Positions 59,822-64,000 of a stretch of 64,000 nt of DNA are shown here, piece after piece. A model generated the notes under the pieces. That model had not been told where the DNA came from, ran no database searches, and saw only the letters and a list, made by a program, of their open reading frames with translations. Every line of letters starts with the position of its first letter. Position 1 is the stretch's first letter. Location of the stretch: positions 62,001 through 126,000 of the forward strand of contig CAVVEQ010000011.1 in the NCBI GenBank assembly GCA_963747315.1, in the 5' to 3' direction. The translations under genes and the position numbers were made by a program. Source of the stretch: CAVVEQ01 sp963747315. GTDB lineage: Bacteria; Chloroflexota; Anaerolineae; Anaerolineales; Anaerolineaceae.

Positions 59822-62514
59822 TCATCCTTTGCCTTTTTCTAGCACATTTTTTGCTTCCGATGTCGCGAAGAGATGCATGATGCGGGCGACCGCTCCGGAC
59901 CACCCCGTCTGGTGGCTGGCACCGATCCCCGCGCCAGTGTCACCGTGGAAGTACTCGTAAAACAACGGGTAATCTTTCCAATTGGGATCCTCCTGAAATT
60001 TCAGGAAAGCTCCATGTGCGGGCCGTCTCCCTTGCTCATCTTGCAGGAAGATACTGGACAGCCTTCGCCCAATTTCCTCTGCCACTTGGTAGAGAATTCA
60101 TCTGCACCCCTGAACCCGTCGGGCATTCGATGGTGAATGCCTCTCCGTAGTACAGGTAGTACTGAAGCAGCGCACGCAGGATCAGCAAGTTGACCGGCAT
60201 CCAGACCGGACCGCGCCAGTTGGAATTGCCGCCGAACATGCCGTCGTTCGAGTCCCAGGAAGATCGGGCACTCGATACTCCTGATCGCCGAACCTGTACG
60301 TGTAGGGATGTTCTTGGTGAATCCGCGATGGGCTCGGATTCCATAAGGGCTCAGGAATTCGCTCTCATCCAGCATGGTCGTCAGTACCCGGCGCAGATTG
60401 GCTTCATTCAAAATCGATCCCAGGCGTCGATTTTGGTAGCCCGGCTTGAGTGGGTCATGAATGAAAGCTGTTAGTTCCGGGTGCGCCTGGAGATAATCGC
60501 GCGCGGTTTGCGCCTACCTGGGGGTATTTCTTTGCCAGATCCCCTTCGAAAATGGTCACAGCGCAAAAGGGCAGCCAGCCCAACCATCGAGCGCACCTTC
60601 AGTCGTTCGCCGCCTCCGTCTGGGAAGCGAAGCACATCATGAAGAAGCCGTCCTGCATCCCACATCCCGAATTCTTCGCCAGGTCGAATTACGCCCGATG
60701 CAATCAAGAAGAAGTGTCCGAGGAATTTTGTCGGTGAGTTCGATGTAAGCCGGATTGGCCATTGCCAGCTCTGCACTGATCTCGACCATGTTCTGGCAAA
60801 AGAGGGCCATCCAGGCGGTGCCATCGGCCTGTTCCAGATAGCCGCCGGTGGGCAAAGGCGAGGACCGGTCGAGATTCCGATATTGTCCAGCCCCAGGAAA
60901 GCCCCCTTCGAAGGCATTGTTCCCGGAGCGATCTTTCCGGTTCACCCACCGGTTGAGGCCAACCAGCAGCTTGTGGAAGGATCGCTCGAGCCAGGCAGAT
61001 ACCCTCCCCGCGCTGTGCTTTCTCCAACAGGTAGGTGTAGATCGTCGACCAGGCGTGGACGGGGGGATTTACATCTCCAAAGTTCCACTCGTAGGCTGGG
61101 AGCTGACCGCTGGGATGGATGTAACGGTATTTCAGAAGGAGCTCCAACTGTCCTTTGCCAAAATCCGCATCAACCAGCGTCAGCGTCGTGACATGGAAGG
61201 CGAGATCCCAGGCTGCGTACCAGGGATATTCCCATTTGTCCGGCATGGAGATCACATCATGATTGATCATATGTCCCAGCGGTCGTTGCGAATGGAGCGC
61301 TGGTTGGCTTTGTACTGCTGGATGCCGTGCTCTTTGAGCCACTGGCCGACGTCATAGTTGAAGAACTGCTTGGACCAAAGCATCCCGGCCAGAGCCTGGC
61401 GCATAACATTGGTTTCGTCGGCGCTGAACGAGGCTGGAATGACGGTCGCGGTACGAATTCGTCAGCTTCCTGAAGCCTGGTCAAGAAGACGGTTTCAAAC
61501 GCCGCACCGCACTGTTCGCTGATCGCAGCTCCAGGATTTCCCACCGGCTGATCGCTGAGCCGCAATCGAACCGTCTGCATTCTCCAGCTCCCAGCGTAAG
61601 CGAGTAGTGGGCGGCGACTTTCGTCCCCGTCTGCTCTGGATTGACCGCTTTCTGATCACCATGAACGATGAAGTTATCGATGCCGTCCTTCACGTACGGG
61701 GAGGGATTAGGAGCGCCCCACAGCCGCTGATTATTCGTCTCATTTTCCGTGAAGAGCAGTTCTGACGCTCCCGCTGCGTAAAAGAAGCGCTCGCCGAGAT
61801 CCCGATGCGACAGGGCAACGATTCCACCGGATGCGTCCTGCGCCGCCTGGCGTAAGGTAGGGCGAGCGACATCGTCGCCCCACGCCCAGTCATTGCGAAA
61901 CCACAGGGTGGGTAGAGCTGGAGCGTCGCCGCTTCTGCCCCACGGTTATGGACGGTGATCTGAACGAGCAAATCCTCCGGCGAGGCTTTGGCGTATTCCA
62001 CGAAGACATCGAAGTAGCGGTCCTGGTCAAATACGCCCGTGTCAAGCAGCTCATATTCCGATCCACCTCGGCCGCGGTTTCGGTTAGTTTCGACCAGATT
62101 GTGATATGGAAAGGCTGCCTGAGGGTATTTGTAGAGGGTACTTCATATACGAGTGGGTCGGCGTAGAGTCAAGATAGAAATAGTACTCCTTGACATCTTC
62201 GCCATGATTCCCCTCGCTGTTGCTCAGGCCAAACAGGCGTTCTTTTAGGATTGGATCATTTCCATTCCACAGCGCCAGCGAAAAGCAGATACTCTGGTGG
62301 TCATCAGAGATACCCGCCAGTCCATCTTCACCCCAGCGGTAGGCCCGCGAACGGCTTGATCGTGGGTGAAGTAACTCCAGGCGTCTCCGTTATCACTATA
62401 ATCTTCACGGACGGTACCCCATTGGCGTTCGCTCAGATAAGGTCCCCATTTCTTCCAGGGAGCAGTTCCCTTACGAGCTTCCTCAAGGCGGGATATCTCT
62501 GCATTGATCTTCAT
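59822..62514 (-). pseudogene. GH63-like glucosidase, multiply frameshifted
   Basis: Segments in several frames together match a bacterial GH63-type glucosidase of about 900 residues: EEARKGTAPWKKWGPYLSERQ and EDYSDNGDAWSYFTHDQA at the start, a [20 protein letters not shown] block, ITVHNRGAEAA, the MPDKWEYPWYAAWDLAFH catalytic region, PAYEWNFGDVNPPVHAW, and GDTGAGIGASHQTGWSG near the end. I count at least ten frame changes between 59.8 and 62.4 kb. The family acts on alpha-glucosidic ends of oligosaccharides. It may be a pseudogene or an intact gene in a poorly assembled stretch. Confidence 0.75.
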
Positions 62515-64000
62515 TTGCTTTTCTCTTCCAACAGCACCGAGCGCGAAGCATGCCTCCAGAGAGATTTCTGGCATTAAACCCGTTCTGTAACAGGATGCGC
62601 GTGGCATAGTAAGCGTGCTGTGCTGAGCGGCAAAAGACAAACGTCTCCACGGTCGCGGTGGGCAGCTCGCTCAGGCGGGCGCGGAGTTCCGGCAGCGGAC
62701 ATTAACTGCGCCCGGACAGATTCACCGGCAAGCTCTGGAGGATTACGCACGTCAAGCAGGAACTGGCTGTCCACAGAGCTCCAATGGCTCAAAGGCATGT
62801 CGCCGCGGAGGATATCGGCTGCCACCATCCCCGCAAAATCGACCTGTACTCTTCGCGCTTCCAAAGGGAGGCGCGTAAGGAAGCTCGGCCTCTTCCAGAT
62901 CGTAAATGGTACAGCCCATCTGGATCGCCATGGCAAAGGAATTGATCCGCTTGGCAACGCCGTCTTCACCAAGGACTTGCGCACCGAGCAGGCGCCCGTT
63001 GGATTTGCGGAAGATGACTTTCATCGCCAGGTATTTAGCGCCTGGATAATACCCGGCATGGGAGTTGGGGTAGATGTAGATCGTTTCGAAGCCGCGTCTC
63101 CCCAAGCTGTTTGAGAAGCTTTTCGGTGGCGCCGGTCTGGGCAACCGCGCCCTTAAATACCTGGCAGATCGAGGTGCCCTGTGTGCCGCGAAACGGGAGT
63201 CGCGCCCGGCAATTACATCCGCCGCGATGCGGCCCTGCCGGTTAGCCGGTCCAGCCAGCGCCACCAGGGACCACTGCCCGGTGACGAAGTCTTTGACCTC
63301 GACTGCATCGCCGACGGCAAATATATCCGGGTCGCTCGTGCGCATGTGCTCATCGACGCGGATTCCGCCGTGCTCTGGCCGACCTCGATGCCAGCCATCT
63401 TTGCCAGCGCCGTCTCTGGGCGAACGCCAATCGCCAGGATCACGATGTCCGCCGCATGCCGCTTGCCAGAACTGGTCAGTACATCCAACGATCCATCTGC
63501 AGACTGCTCAAATCCAGCCACGCCATCATTGAGCTCGAGGTGGACGCCGTGCCGGATCATATAACGCTCGACGAAACGCGCCATTTCTCTGGATCGAGCG
63601 GAGGCATGACCTGGTTGAGCTTCTCGATCAGCGTTACTTCGAGCCCGGTGGTGAACCAGATTTTCCACCATCTCCAGCCCAATGAAGCCACCGCCGATCA
63701 CCACCGCACGCTTCGCAGGCATGACCGTCTGGTATCCTGTGTAAGAGTGCATTCCAGATCGCTCCACTGCATCCCGGTCAAGCCACTCGCGGATGTGCCT
63801 GGCATCTGGCACGGTTCAACCGAGAAGATGCCCGGAAGATCAATGCCGGGCAGCGGCGGTCGGATCGGCGCCGCCCCGGGCGAGAGCACAAGTTTGTTGT
63901 ATTTCTCGGTGGTTACCTCACCGGTAACGTGGTTCTTGAGGTCCACAGTCTTCTCTTTGGACGAGATACCAATCACCTCGCAGCGCGTCCGCACATCAAT
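62483..64000 (-). pseudogene. Second CoA-disulfide reductase/rhodanese fusion, frameshifted and partial
   Basis: The gene runs off the window end and lacks its FAD-binding N-terminus. Visible parts are NKLVLSPGAAPIRPPLPGIDLPGIF, VVIGGGFIGLEMVENLVH, IFAVGDAVEVKDFVTGQWSLVALAGPANRQGRIAADVIAGRD, IYIYPNSHAGYYPGAKYLAMKVIFRKSNGRLLGAQ and the ARNLSGGM rhodanese end. At least five frame changes are needed. It is close to the intact copy at 54.8-56.5 kb even in nucleotide sequence. Its stop overlaps the GH63 start by about 30 bases. Confidence 0.8.

Overview
The window looks like chromosomal DNA from a GC-rich environmental bacterium, most likely a Chloroflexota of the Anaerolineae type. This is an inference from gene style only: a PadR/HAAS pair, a MerR/von Willebrand pair, an EcfA-EcfA fusion, a secreted protein ending in a YLPL-type tail, single-membrane-type lipoproteins, and many palindromic dispersed repeats. 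No rRNA, tRNA, CRISPR array or integrase was recognised.

Region by region. 1-6.4 kb: the 3' end of a PHP-domain protein, a MerR/vWA pair, and an ECF vitamin-type transporter (S component, EcfT, fused double ATPase, ArsR-like regulator). 6.5-8.8 kb: two AT-rich lipoprotein genes. 9.4-12.5 kb: PadR and HAAS membrane protein with a visible promoter/operator, an EamA exporter and an FMN reductase. 12.5-17.5 kb: a membrane protein, a heavily frameshifted DUF1566/CARDB secreted protein and a frameshifted trypsin-like protease. 18-24.5 kb: a GT2 / GT-C / unknown / radical SAM operon facing a second radical SAM gene. 24.6-26.1 kb: a DUF234-type ATPase whose leader and tail recur, without the gene, at 17.64-17.80 kb.

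26.2-32.1 kb is a coherent extracytoplasmic redox-repair island: MsrQ, MsrP, a TlpA-like lipoprotein, a histidine kinase and a response regulator on one strand, with a second TlpA-like lipoprotein and CcdA divergent. The first TlpA-like gene has one in-frame UGA exactly at the first redox cysteine (U-I-N-C) followed by a perfect short hairpin at the distance expected for a bacterial SECIS. I read it as a candidate selenoprotein and consider it one of the two best findings. 32-37 kb: a cupin, a GT-C-like membrane protein, and an ECF sigma factor with a membrane partner carrying 28 perfect NDNL repeats.

37-45.5 kb looks like an integrated replicative element: ExeA-like ATPase, small RHH-like protein with palindromic operators, a structured leader with a GAAC-N4-GTTC SOS-like box, a RepA-like ATPase, an iteron-like array with a 12-bp hairpin, two carbohydrate-related genes including a GH17-like glucanase, and a CHC2/TOPRIM primase.

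45.5-64 kb is one long minus-strand block: BASS transporter, rhodanese, enoyl-CoA hydratase, a protein with the Cys/His/Arg triad and WAAPEFL motif of the DszB sulfinate desulfinases (the other best finding), P-type ATPase, PPK2, DUF1269-like protein, a CoA-disulfide reductase/rhodanese fusion, cyclase, glucose dehydrogenase-like enzyme, GH13 and GH63-like glycosidases, and a second CoA-disulfide reductase. Many genes in the window carry single frameshifts, and their density rises sharply after 59 kb, which suggests assembly indels as much as real decay.
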